Origin: Clostridium sp. CAG:1000
GTDB taxonomy: Bacteria > Bacillota_I > Bacilli_A > RF39 > UBA660
DNA length: 64,000 nucleotides
NCBI GenBank assembly: GCA_000436975.1
Contig: HG000340.1
Coordinates: 1-64,000, forward strand
Direction of reading: 5' to 3'
The notes below the pieces were generated by a model. The model was not told where the DNA came from, ran no database searches, and saw nothing but the letters and a program-made list of their open reading frames with translations. Of this stretch, positions 51,097 through 60,184 are shown in pieces (the first letter of the stretch is position 1; every line of letters begins with the position of its first letter). Position numbers and translations under genes: made by a program.

Positions 51097-53907
51097 ATGG
51101 ATAAAATTATTATTAAGAATGCAAGAGAAAATAATTTAAAAAATATAAATTTAGAATTACCTAAAAATAAATTAATAGTTATGACTGGAGTATCAGGAAG
51201 CGGTAAGAGTAGTTTGGCTTTTGATACTATATATGCTGAAGGGCAAAGAAGATATGTTGAAAGTTTAAGTGCATATGCAAGACAATTCTTAGGCAATATG
51301 AATAAAGCTAAAGTTGATTCAATAGAAGGACTTAGTCCCAGTATAAGTATTGATCAAAAATCAACTAATAAGAATCCAAGAAGTACTGTTGGTACCATTA
51401 CTGAGATATATGATTATCTTAGACTTTTATATGCAAGAATAGGTATTCCTTATTGTCCTAAACATAATATACCTGTCACTACTCAAAGCATTGAAGAAAT
51501 GACTAATAAAGTATTAGAGTATGAAGTAGGTACTAAAATAGAAATAATGTCACCAGTAGTACATGGAGAAAAAGGAACACAAAAAGAATTATTAGATTCA
51601 CTTGTTAAAGACGGCTATGTAAGAGCAAGAATAGATGGTGAAGTAAAAGATTTAAATGAAGAAATAAATCTTGAAAAAAATATTAAACATAGAATAGAAG
51701 TTATTATAGATAGATTAGTTATAAAAGAAGAATCAAGAAGTAGAATATTTGAAGCAATAGAGACCTCTGTTAAATTATCTAAAGGTAAAGTAGTAATAAA
51801 TATTATTGGAGATAAAGAAATAGTGTTTAGTGAAAACTATGCTTGTCCTTTATGTGACTTTAGTTTGCCTGAACTTGAACCAAGATTATTTTCATTTAAT
51901 AGTCCATATGGAGCATGTCCTGATTGTAAAGGACTTGGAGTTAAAAAGCATATAGATGAAGATATATTAATACCAGATAAAAGTCTTTCTATTATGGATG
52001 GAGCGGTAACATCTTTTCAAAGTGGAGAAACATTAAATATCTATTTTAAGAAACTAGGTATAGTAGCTAAACATTATAATATAGATTTATATAAACCAGT
52101 TAAAGATTTAACAAGAAAAGAACTTGATATAATACTTTATGGTAGTAGTGAAAAGCTTGATTTATCAATTACTACTCGTAGTGGTAGTGTTTTAAAAAGC
52201 TATGATTATTTTGAAGGAATCATTTCTAATTTAGAAAGAAGATATGTAGAAACAGTATCACCATCTATTAGAGAATGGATAGAAAGATATATGACTGAAC
52301 TTCCTTGCCCTAGTTGTCATACTGCTAGACTTAAAAGTGAGGTATTGACTGTTAAAATTAAAAATAAAAATATATTTGAAATTACTAATATGAGTATTAA
52401 AGACTTGATAGAGTTTTTAGATAAATTAAAACTTAATGAACATGAGCTTGAAATATCATCATTAATAATTAAAGAAATTAAGGAAAGATTATTATTTTTA
52501 AAGAATGTTGGTCTTGAATATTTAACTCTTTCTAGAAATGCATCTACATTAAGTGGTGGAGAGGCACAAAGGATTAGACTTGCTACTCAAATAGGAAGTA
52601 GATTATCAGGTATTCTTTATGTACTTGATGAGCCTTCAATTGGACTTCATCAAAGAGATAATGAAAAACTAATTGAATCATTAAAAGAAATGAGAGATCT
52701 TGGTAATACTCTAATAGTTGTAGAGCATGATACAGATACTATGCTTGCTGCTGATTATATTGTTGATATCGGACCACATGCTGGTAGCGAAGGCGGATAT
52801 TTAGTATGTGAAGGTACAGTTAAAGATATAATGAATTGTGATGAGTCTATTACAGGAAAATACTTAAGTGGTAAAGAAAAAATAGAAATACCAAAGAAAA
52901 GAAGAAAAGGAAATGGTAAGAGTATAAAACTTACTGGATGCACAGAAAACAATCTTAAAAATATAAAAGTTGATTTTCCTCTTGGTAAATTTATTTGTGT
53001 AACTGGAGTATCAGGAAGTGGTAAGAGTACACTTGTAAATGAAATACTTGGTAAAACATTATTTAATAAAATATATAATTCTAAAGATAAACCAGGTAAG
53101 TATAAAACAATTAAAGGACTTGAAAATGTAGATAAAGTTGTAAATATAAGCCAAGATCCAATTGGTAGAACACCTAGAAGTAATCCGGCAACATATGTAG
53201 GAGTATTTGATTCAATAAGAGATGTTTTTGCACAAACAAAAGAAGCTAAAATAAGAGGATATGATAAGAGTAGATTTAGTTTCAATGTAAAAGGTGGAAG
53301 ATGTGAAGCATGCAATGGAGATGGCCTTAAAAAAATTGAAATGCACTTCTTACCTGATGTTTATGTGCCATGTGATGTATGTAACGCTACTAGATACAAT
53401 AAAGAAACATTAAAAATTAAATTTAAAGGATATAATATATCAGAAGTACTTGATTTAACTGTAAGTGATGCATTAAAAGTATTTGAAAATGTGCCTAAAG
53501 TCTATAAGACACTTAAAATAATGGAAGAAGTTGGTCTTGGTTATGTTAAACTTGGACAAAACGCAGTTACTTTAAGTGGTGGAGAAGCATCAAGAGTAAA
53601 ACTTGCTAAGGAACTTCAAAAGAAACCTACTGGTAAAAGTATATTCATATTAGATGAGCCATCAACTGGTCTTCATCAAGATGATATAAAAAGATTGCTT
53701 ATAATACTTAATAGAATAGTTGATAATGGAGACACTGTTATTGTAATTGAACATAATTTAGATATAATTGCTCAAGCAGATTACTTAATAGATTTAGGCC
53801 CAGAAGGTGGAGATGGTGGAGGTACTATAGTTGCTTGTGGTACACCTGAAGAAGTAAGTAAATGCAAAGAATCATATACAGGTTATTATTTAAATAAAAT
53901 GCTTTAA
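51097..53907 (+). CDS. uvrA: Excinuclease ABC subunit A
   Basis: The 936-aa UvrA has two ABC ATPase modules: MTGVSGSGKSSLAFDT near residue 28 and CVTGVSGSGKSTLVNE near 640, signature motifs LSGGEAQRIRLA and LSGGEASRVKLA, and Walker B YVLDEPSIGLH and FILDEPSTGLH. Zinc modules include CPLCDF...CPDCKG and CEACNGDG...CDVCNAT. UvrA finds DNA lesions and loads UvrB for nucleotide-excision repair; uvrB is not adjacent. Length is standard. GAGGTG precedes the ATG. It is monocistronic with a strong terminator. Confidence 0.97.
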   Translation: MDKIIIKNARENNLKNINLELPKNKLIVMTGVSGSGKSSLAFDTIYAEGQRRYVESLSAYARQFLGNMNKAKVDSIEGLSPSISIDQKSTNKNPRSTVGTITEIYDYLRLLYARIGIPYCPKHNIPVTTQSIEEMTNKVLEYEVGTKIEIMSPVVHGEKGTQKELLDSLVKDGYVRARIDGEVKDLNEEINLEKNIKHRIEVIIDRLVIKEESRSRIFEAIETSVKLSKGKVVINIIGDKEIVFSENYACPLCDFSLPELEPRLFSFNSPYGACPDCKGLGVKKHIDEDILIPDKSLSIMDGAVTSFQSGETLNIYFKKLGIVAKHYNIDLYKPVKDLTRKELDIILYGSSEKLDLSITTRSGSVLKSYDYFEGIISNLERRYVETVSPSIREWIERYMTELPCPSCHTARLKSEVLTVKIKNKNIFEITNMSIKDLIEFLDKLKLNEHELEISSLIIKEIKERLLFLKNVGLEYLTLSRNASTLSGGEAQRIRLATQIGSRLSGILYVLDEPSIGLHQRDNEKLIESLKEMRDLGNTLIVVEHDTDTMLAADYIVDIGPHAGSEGGYLVCEGTVKDIMNCDESITGKYLSGKEKIEIPKKRRKGNGKSIKLTGCTENNLKNIKVDFPLGKFICVTGVSGSGKSTLVNEILGKTLFNKIYNSKDKPGKYKTIKGLENVDKVVNISQDPIGRTPRSNPATYVGVFDSIRDVFAQTKEAKIRGYDKSRFSFNVKGGRCEACNGDGLKKIEMHFLPDVYVPCDVCNATRYNKETLKIKFKGYNISEVLDLTVSDALKVFENVPKVYKTLKIMEEVGLGYVKLGQNAVTLSGGEASRVKLAKELQKKPTGKSIFILDEPSTGLHQDDIKRLLIILNRIVDNGDTVIVIEHNLDIIAQADYLIDLGPEGGDGGGTIVACGTPEEVSKCKESYTGYYLNKML

Positions 53908-53930
53908 TACTTATGTATTAGAGCTTTTTT
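53901..53930 (+). terminator. Terminator after uvrA
   Basis: GCTTTAATAC / GTATTAGAGC stem with one G-T pair, loop TTAT, then six T's. Confidence 0.9.
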
Positions 53931-53950
53931 ATACACAAATGCTAAATTTG

Positions 53951-53979
53951 TTGCTTTTTTATCCAACATATGGTAAAAT
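53951..53979 (+). promoter_or_regulatory. Promoter of the 496-aa membrane protein gene
   Basis: TTGCTT, 17 bases, TAAAAT (53974-53979) with TGG immediately upstream. Confidence 0.65.
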
Positions 53980-54033
53980 ATAGTCCAATTCCAAAGGTAG
54001 TTATTAAAAAGAATGTGGGGTTAGGAGAATAAA

Positions 54034-55524
54034 ATGAATAAAGAAAATTTTGAGGAAAGATTAAGTCTAATCAAAGAGAAAATAGATTATTTAATCATTA
54101 TGAATATTGAATTTAAAAACTATAAAAATATTGTTGATTCTTTAGAAAAAGACATAGAAAAAAAATATAAAGAAATCATAGATACTTATACATCACCACT
54201 ATTAGAATTAATGATTGATAATTTATATAAAAATGCTTTATATAGACTTAAATTTATTGAGTGCGACTTTCTTCCATACAATGATTATTTAAATACTTGT
54301 TTATTAGTTAAAAACATATCTATTTCTATTGATAAAAATGATTTGTCAGAGAAAGAATTAAATGAATTAATAGATAATATTATTAATATACTTAATACAT
54401 CTAGTAAATTAGATAATAACACTCTTAATATGATTTATTCTGTTTGTTATAAATTAATGCAGTTAGAAATAAATAAAACTTCTACAAGCAGAATAATAGA
54501 ATATTCTAAGAATAATATTGGACTTAGAAATTATCTTAAAGATAGACTTGAGAAAGATGTTTTAACTAGTGATAAAGTATCTCCAAATGAATGTGATATT
54601 GCATATGAATGTACATCATCTCTTGATGATAAAATAATAAAAGAAGAAATAGTTATGGATGTCACAAGCGATAATATCAAAGCTGAAGTAATGGCTGAAC
54701 TAAAAGGATTTTTAGAAAAAATAGGGTCTAATAATTTAGAAATGGAAAAACTATCTAACACGAGAAAAAAGAATAATCCAGTAGCAGTTACAATTGCTAC
54801 ATATACATCTATTCTAGCAGTAGCATTCACAGTTGTAAAAGTTGTTCATGATAACTCAACTACACATGAATATTTAACAACTAAAACAACTATTACTTCA
54901 ACTGATAGCTTTGAAAGTAAAAAATATATGCCTGAAATTAAAAATGGATATCAAGAATTAGTTGTTGAGTCATTTCCTTGGTCTGATTTAGGAAATGGAA
55001 CCGCTGTTAAAAAAGTGATATCTTATGATGTTACTACTTCAGATGTGAATAAAGATAATTATGAAGATTCAGATCTTTCTGATTATAAAAAAGAAACAAG
55101 TGTGAGAAAATCAGCAAGTGAAAACTTTAATATTAATTTTAATGGTGATGTAGAAAGAAACTTTGTTACTTTAACTCAAGACTTAACTAATGAAAGAACT
55201 AGATTTGATGGACTTACATTCTATATTTATATGTTTTTGGGTTCTTTATGTGGAATATTTACTCTTTTATTAGCAGGTGGTTTATATGAGAATGCTAGTG
55301 GAGAATATATTAAAGATTTAATTCATGAAGCACATAGAAGAATTAAGAATGGTGAAATGGGTGCTTCTGAACAAGAAAAAATAAATAAATATACAAAAAA
55401 ATATTTAAAACTAATGAAAGAAAATGAAGAAGTTAAAAATAGATTTATGGAACTATATAATAAATATTTAGAGATATTAGACCTAGATGAATTAAAAAAA
55501 GAATATAATAGAATAATTAAATAA
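54034..55524 (+). CDS. Hypothetical two-helix membrane protein with coiled coils
   Basis: The 496-aa protein is soluble and helical through residue ~245, has a membrane segment near 250-270 (AVTIATYTSILAVAFTVVK), an extracytoplasmic-looking Thr/Ser-rich stretch (about 275-400), a second membrane segment near 408-425 (FYIYMFLGSLCGIFTLLLAG) and a basic coiled-coil C-terminus. Both ends would lie in the cytoplasm with a ~135-residue loop outside. That topology could suit a sensor or envelope scaffold. No family recognised. TTAGGAG precedes the ATG. Confidence 0.65.
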   Translation: MNKENFEERLSLIKEKIDYLIIMNIEFKNYKNIVDSLEKDIEKKYKEIIDTYTSPLLELMIDNLYKNALYRLKFIECDFLPYNDYLNTCLLVKNISISIDKNDLSEKELNELIDNIINILNTSSKLDNNTLNMIYSVCYKLMQLEINKTSTSRIIEYSKNNIGLRNYLKDRLEKDVLTSDKVSPNECDIAYECTSSLDDKIIKEEIVMDVTSDNIKAEVMAELKGFLEKIGSNNLEMEKLSNTRKKNNPVAVTIATYTSILAVAFTVVKVVHDNSTTHEYLTTKTTITSTDSFESKKYMPEIKNGYQELVVESFPWSDLGNGTAVKKVISYDVTTSDVNKDNYEDSDLSDYKKETSVRKSASENFNINFNGDVERNFVTLTQDLTNERTRFDGLTFYIYMFLGSLCGIFTLLLAGGLYENASGEYIKDLIHEAHRRIKNGEMGASEQEKINKYTKKYLKLMKENEEVKNRFMELYNKYLEILDLDELKKEYNRIIK

Positions 55525-55587
55525 ACAAACAAATATTATAATGGTATGTTTGATGGATTAAGTATTGGACAGATACAATCCTTATAT

Positions 55588-55612
55588 AAGTGACTATTCA
55601 CTTCTGTTTTTT
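55588..55612 (+). terminator. Terminator before lepA
   Basis: AAGTGA / TCACTT stem, loop CTAT, then CTG and six T's. Confidence 0.75.
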
Positions 55613-55675
55613 ATGTTAATCATTTGTAAATTGGATAAAACAATATAAATTAATTTAAATAATTAAAGAGTGGTC

Positions 55676-55704
55676 TTTAATTATTTTTGTTTTTATGATA
55701 AAAT
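55676..55704 (+). promoter_or_regulatory. Promoter of lepA, predicted leaderless start
   Basis: TAAAAT (55699-55704) with TGA immediately upstream (extended -10); weak -35 TTTAAT. The ATG at 55712 is seven bases after the -10 box. Confidence 0.65.
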
Positions 55705-55711
55705 CTTACTT

Positions 55712-57496
55712 ATGAAACAGGAAAATATTAGAAATTTTTGTATAATAGCACATATAGATCATGGGAAGAGTACTCTTGCTGATAGAATACTTGATATTTG
55801 TCATGCAGTAACAGAAAGAGAAAAGAAAGCGCAAATACTTGATTCAATGGATCTTGAACGTGAACGTGGAATAACTATCAAATTAAATGCAGTCGAGTTA
55901 AAATATAAAGATCATATTTTACATTTAATAGATACTCCAGGGCATGTAGACTTTAGTTATGAAGTAAGTCGTAGTCTTGCTGCTTGTGAAGGGGCAATAC
56001 TTGTAGTAGATGCTACTCAGGGAATAGAAGCACAAACTCTTGCTAACTTATATTTAGCTCTTGATGCTAATCTTAAAATAATACCAGTCATTAATAAAAT
56101 AGATCTACCTAATGCAGATCCTGAAAGGGTTAAAGATGAACTTGTAAACACTATTGGATTTGAAAGAGATGAAATAATATTATGCTCTGGTAAGACAGGT
56201 GAAGGAGTAGTTGAACTACTTGATGCAGTAGTTGAAAGAATACCATCACCTAAGAGTGAAAATAATGACTTGAGAGCATTAATATTTGATAGCTATTTTG
56301 ATCCATATAAAGGTGTAGTAATACTTGTAAGAGTATTTGATGGTTCATTAAAAGTAGGAGATAAAATACATTTTATAAATAGTAAAGCTGATTATGAAGT
56401 TCTTGAACTTGGTAAACATACACCGCATGAAGTTAAAAAAGATAAACTATCTGCTGGAGAAGTTGGTTTTATATCTGCGTCAATTAAAAGTATTGAAGAG
56501 GTTGAGGTTGGTGACACTATTTGCCATACTAATAAAATAGTTGAACCTTTACCTGGATATAAACCTATGAAACCTATGGTATTTTCAGGTATTTATCCAA
56601 TTGATAGTACTAAATATAATGCTCTTAAAGAAGCATTATTAAAGCTTAAACTTAGTGATGCAGCCTTAACATTTGAACCAGAAACTTCTATAGCATTAGG
56701 TTTTGGATTTAGATGTGGTTTTTTAGGACTGCTTCATATGGAAATAATACAAGAGAGAATAGAACGTGAATTTAATATAGATATAATCGCAACTAGCCCT
56801 TCTGTTATATACGAAGTTATACTTAGTGATGGTTCTACTATTATGGTAGACTCTCCATCAAAGATGCCAGATCCTGGTAAAATAAGTAAAGTATTAGAAC
56901 CTTTTGTTAAAGCAAATATATATGTTCCTTCTGAATATGTAGGCTCTATAATGGAACTATGTCAGGATAAAAGAGGTATTTATAAAAATATATCATATTT
57001 GGATGAAACTAGAGTTAATGTTATGTATGAACTTCCACTAAGTGAAATAGTTTATGATTTCTTTGACAAATTAAAAAGTTACACTAAGGGATATGCATCA
57101 TTTGACTATGATTTTATAGGAAATAGAGAGAGTAAACTAGTTAAAATGGATATATTATTAAATGGTGAAATAGTTGATGCTTTAAGCGTAATTGTACATA
57201 AAGATTTTGCATACAAAAGAGGAAAAGTTATATGTGAAAACCTAAAGAAAATAATACCTAGACAAATGTTTCAAGTACCTATTCAAGCGTGTATAGGAGC
57301 TAAAGTAATTGCAAGGGAAGATATATCCGCGATGAAAAAAAATGTACTTGCTAAATGTTATGGTGGAGATGTTTCGAGAAAAAGAAAATTATTAGAGAAA
57401 CAAAAAGAGGGTAAGAAAAGAATGAAACAAGTTGGTTCTGTTTCTATACCTCAGGAAGCATTCTTAACAATATTAAGTACTGATTCTAAAGAATAA
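55712..57496 (+). CDS. lepA: Elongation factor 4 (LepA)
   Basis: The 594-aa GTPase starts [20 protein letters not shown] (G1), with DTPGHVDF (G3) and NKIDLP (G4), domains II-III, and the LepA-specific C-terminal domain ([14 protein letters not shown]). LepA acts on ribosomes during translation initiation or back-translocation. The ATG at 55712 aligns with other LepA starts; no ribosome site is present and the -10 box ends seven bases upstream, so the mRNA is probably leaderless. Its stop abuts the end of the convergent 83-aa gene with no terminator. Confidence 0.96.
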   Translation: MKQENIRNFCIIAHIDHGKSTLADRILDICHAVTEREKKAQILDSMDLERERGITIKLNAVELKYKDHILHLIDTPGHVDFSYEVSRSLAACEGAILVVDATQGIEAQTLANLYLALDANLKIIPVINKIDLPNADPERVKDELVNTIGFERDEIILCSGKTGEGVVELLDAVVERIPSPKSENNDLRALIFDSYFDPYKGVVILVRVFDGSLKVGDKIHFINSKADYEVLELGKHTPHEVKKDKLSAGEVGFISASIKSIEEVEVGDTICHTNKIVEPLPGYKPMKPMVFSGIYPIDSTKYNALKEALLKLKLSDAALTFEPETSIALGFGFRCGFLGLLHMEIIQERIEREFNIDIIATSPSVIYEVILSDGSTIMVDSPSKMPDPGKISKVLEPFVKANIYVPSEYVGSIMELCQDKRGIYKNISYLDETRVNVMYELPLSEIVYDFFDKLKSYTKGYASFDYDFIGNRESKLVKMDILLNGEIVDALSVIVHKDFAYKRGKVICENLKKIIPRQMFQVPIQACIGAKVIAREDISAMKKNVLAKCYGGDVSRKRKLLEKQKEGKKRMKQVGSVSIPQEAFLTILSTDSKE

Positions 57497-57748
57497 TTAT
57501 TGAAAGAAAGTTAAGTTATCATTGTTATAAGTAATTTCTTTATTGACTTTTAATGGCTTACTTTCTTTTATTTCGTCTATTAATTTATTTTTTGGCTTTT
57601 TAAAAAGAGATTTTTCATGATTAAAATATGGTCTTACTTCTTTATATACTGGAATACTTTTTTTGATAATGCTAAGTGTTTTATTAGTATTAGAAGCAAT
57701 ACTTGATATATTAATTGTTTTTAAAAGACTTGATATATTTAAACTCAT
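57497..57748 (-). CDS. Small YqfQ/VrrA-like hypothetical protein
   Basis: ATG at 57748 with AGGTG upstream gives 83 aa. The pattern LLKTINISSIASNTNKTLSI... SIPVYKEVRPYF recalls the YqfQ (VrrA) spore- or coat-associated proteins of Bacilli (a Thr/Ile-rich helix then a Tyr-x-x-Val-x-Pro stretch), but the match is weak. It is basic, has no membrane helix, and lies divergent from pilC and tail-to-tail with lepA without a terminator between them. Confidence 0.55.
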   Translation of the reverse strand: MSLNISSLLKTINISSIASNTNKTLSIIKKSIPVYKEVRPYFNHEKSLFKKPKNKLIDEIKESKPLKVNKEITYNNDNLTFFQ

Positions 57749-57797
57749 ATAATTCACCTATAAATAGTATATGTAAATAAAATTAAAATAGTTAAAA

Positions 57798-57830
57798 AGT
57801 GTTTTTATTTTAAAAATAGTATGCTATAAT
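57798..57830 (+). promoter_or_regulatory. AGTGTTTTT-type promoter of pilC
   Basis: AGTGTTTTT at 57798-57806, 18 bases, TATAAT at 57825-57830. Confidence 0.6.
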
Positions 57831-57862
57831 TTATATATAGAATAGTAAGAGGGTGATTTTAT

Positions 57863-59338
57863 ATGGCTGAAAATCAAAATACTAATGGCGAAATATCACA
57901 AGTTAATAATACGGTTCAACCTATAAGCGGGGCTGTTCAAACACCTATGGCAGCTCAAACTAATACTTCACAAACTAATGTTCAAAGTAATGAACCTACT
58001 GTAGAATCTAAAGAAAAAAAGCCTAAAAAAAATAAAAAAAGCAAGATAGATGAAAGTATGCTTGTTGAAATAAAAATTGATCCAGACGGACCTGATGCGG
58101 TAAAAAGTGATAAGAAACAAGCGTATAGATATTTAGCAAGGAATAAAGAAGGTGTGCTTGTCAAAGATTATTTTTCTGCTTATTCTAAATACGATGTATA
58201 TTCTTATTTAGTTGATCAAGGAATGACAGTTTATAATATTGAGACTAATTCGATGATTAATTTCTTTAGAAAAGAAGCTCCAGTTGGTTCAGTTAAAATG
58301 AAAACTAAAGATTTGATATTTTGGTTAACTCAATTATCTACATATATTAAAGCTGGAATACCTCTTGCTGATGCAGTGAAAATCTTAGCTCAACAAGATA
58401 AGAGAAAGAAATATAAGCCTATATATGATTCATTAATATATGAACTTACTATGGGTGAGAGTTTTTCTGATGCTCTTGGTAAACAAGGTGCTGCGTTTCC
58501 ACAGTTACTTGTTAATATGATTAAATCGGCTGAAATGATAGGCAAAATAGAAGATACTCTTGATGAGATGGCCGATTATTATCAAGATATTGAGGATACT
58601 AAAAAAGCTGTTATTAGTGCGATTACATACCCTAGTATAGTTCTTCTTTTTGCAATAACAGTTATTACATTTATGCTTGTATATATTATTCCAAAATTTA
58701 AAGATGTATTTGTATCTATGGGAGCTGAAATACCTGCTATAACTCAATTTGCACTTAATTTATCAGCATTTTTAACTAATAATTATATCTATATAATTTC
58801 TGCAATAATAATATTTATTGTTGTATTTATATTTTCTTATAAAAAAATTAAATCATTTAAAGTATTAATACAAAAAATTAATATGAGGTTACCTGTTATT
58901 GGTAAACTTATTATTGCAAAAGAAATGAGTATGTTTGCAAGTACGTTTGCAACTCTTACTAAAAATAGTGTAATGCTTACTGATTGCATGGAAATATTAA
59001 GTAAAATAACTTCAAATGAAATATACAAAGATATAATGAATAGAACTATGGATAACCTAATCAAGGGTGATAAAATGAGTGAGACATTTAAAGATAATTG
59101 GGCTATTCCTGATTTAGCATTTTATATGATACTTACTGGTGAAAATACTGGTGAACTTGGTAATATGCTTGAAAAGGTCGGAGAATACTATTTAAAAGAA
59201 GAAAAAAACTTAGTAGGACAAATTAAGACATTTATAGAACCTGCGATGATTTTATTCTTAGCAGTTGCTGTTGGATTTATTGTTATTTCTGTTCTTGTTC
59301 CAATGTTTGGTATGTATCAAACAGTTGCGGCAGGATAA
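57863..59338 (+). CDS. pilC: Type IV pilus / type II secretion inner-membrane protein PilC
   Basis: The 491-aa protein starts with a ~70-residue Gln/Thr/Ser/Lys-rich tail, then two T2SSF repeats (LIFWLTQLSTYIKAGIPLADAV and MSMFASTFATLTKNSVMLTD) separated by two membrane segments, with a third near the C-terminus. PilC is the platform that couples the cytoplasmic ATPase to pilus or pseudopilus assembly. GAGGGTG precedes the ATG. The prepilin peptidase follows after 17 bases. No PilB/ComGA ATPase or PilT is in the window. The repetitive N-terminal tail is longer than usual. Confidence 0.92.
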   Translation: MAENQNTNGEISQVNNTVQPISGAVQTPMAAQTNTSQTNVQSNEPTVESKEKKPKKNKKSKIDESMLVEIKIDPDGPDAVKSDKKQAYRYLARNKEGVLVKDYFSAYSKYDVYSYLVDQGMTVYNIETNSMINFFRKEAPVGSVKMKTKDLIFWLTQLSTYIKAGIPLADAVKILAQQDKRKKYKPIYDSLIYELTMGESFSDALGKQGAAFPQLLVNMIKSAEMIGKIEDTLDEMADYYQDIEDTKKAVISAITYPSIVLLFAITVITFMLVYIIPKFKDVFVSMGAEIPAITQFALNLSAFLTNNYIYIISAIIIFIVVFIFSYKKIKSFKVLIQKINMRLPVIGKLIIAKEMSMFASTFATLTKNSVMLTDCMEILSKITSNEIYKDIMNRTMDNLIKGDKMSETFKDNWAIPDLAFYMILTGENTGELGNMLEKVGEYYLKEEKNLVGQIKTFIEPAMILFLAVAVGFIVISVLVPMFGMYQTVAAG

Positions 59339-59355
59339 TATTTAAGGGGGAAGTT

Positions 59356-60120
59356 ATGTTAATTACAATTATATTTATAACTATTCTTGGTGCGATAATG
59401 GGTAGTTTCTTAGGATGCATGGGATATAGAATACCAAACAAAATAAAAACTACCTATCCGAGTAGTTTTTGTGAATCATGCCATCATCCATTAAAGTGGT
59501 ATATGAATATTCCAATTTTATCATATATAATCTTAAAAGGAAAATGTGCTTATTGTGGTAAACAAATAGAATTCATTTATCCATTTGTAGAAATTGCTGG
59601 TGCTTCATTATTTTTATGTAATTACTTATTATTTGGTTTTACATATAATTTCTTTATTTGCACAATAATTACATGTATGCTTTTAGTAACTATCGTTAGT
59701 GATTTTATGTATTATTATATATCTGATAGAGTATTAGTAATTGGAAGTTTAGCTCTTTTAGCGGTTAATTATTACTTTTTAACTATTAATCAAGTTTTTT
59801 ATAATATTATTGCTGCTGTTATAATATTTGGAATTATGTACTTTATTAAAATATGTGGAAACATTACATTTAAGAAAGAATCTCTTGGCGATGGAGATAT
59901 TAAATTAATGGGAGTTATAGCTCTTGGACTTGGTCTTATTAATAGTTTTGTTACATTATTTTTTGGATCGTTAATTGGTCTTATATTTTCTGTATTTTCA
60001 ATTAAAAAGAATAAAGATGGTATTATTCCTTTTGGACCATTTTTACTTATTGGAGCTTTAGTAGCATTATACTTTTCTAATTTAATAACGCCACTTATTG
60101 ATAAATTTATAATAGGATGA
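59356..60120 (+). CDS. Prepilin peptidase (A24 family)
   Basis: The 254-aa membrane protein has the N-terminal Cys4 cassette (FCESCHHPLKW ... CAYCGK) and the two catalytic aspartates in IVSDFMYYYI and SLGDGDIKLMG, with about seven membrane helices. It cleaves and N-methylates prepilins such as those at 22374, 42554 and 50497. It is the PilD/ComC type with methyltransferase loop retained. AGGGGGA precedes the ATG. A hairpin overlaps its stop. Confidence 0.93.
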   Translation: MLITIIFITILGAIMGSFLGCMGYRIPNKIKTTYPSSFCESCHHPLKWYMNIPILSYIILKGKCAYCGKQIEFIYPFVEIAGASLFLCNYLLFGFTYNFFICTIITCMLLVTIVSDFMYYYISDRVLVIGSLALLAVNYYFLTINQVFYNIIAAVIIFGIMYFIKICGNITFKKESLGDGDIKLMGVIALGLGLINSFVTLFFGSLIGLIFSVFSIKKNKDGIIPFGPFLLIGALVALYFSNLITPLIDKFIIG

Positions 60121-60135
60121 CAAATCCTATTTTTT
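60111..60135 (+). terminator. Terminator after the prepilin peptidase
   Basis: AATAGGAT / ATCCTATT stem, loop GACAA, then T's. Confidence 0.85.
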
Positions 60136-60149
60136 CATATAATTTTTAC

Positions 60150-60178
60150 TTTATTGTCTAACATTTTAGTGTTATAAT
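60150..60178 (+). promoter_or_regulatory. Extended -10 promoter of the 60185 gene, predicted leaderless
   Basis: TATAAT (60173-60178) with TG at 60170-60171 and only six bases to the ATG at 60185; the -35 is poor (TTTATT). Confidence 0.7.
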
Positions 60179-60184
60179 TAACAA

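Noticed and set aside
52755..53315. 186-codon minus-strand frame inside uvrA
   Set aside because: It is antisense to a conserved gene and has no ribosome site or recognised domain.
55525..55612. Small RNA between the 496-aa gene and lepA
   Set aside because: A TATAAT at about 55539 and a terminator at 55588 would bound a ~65-nt RNA, but there is no convincing -35 or structure to support it.
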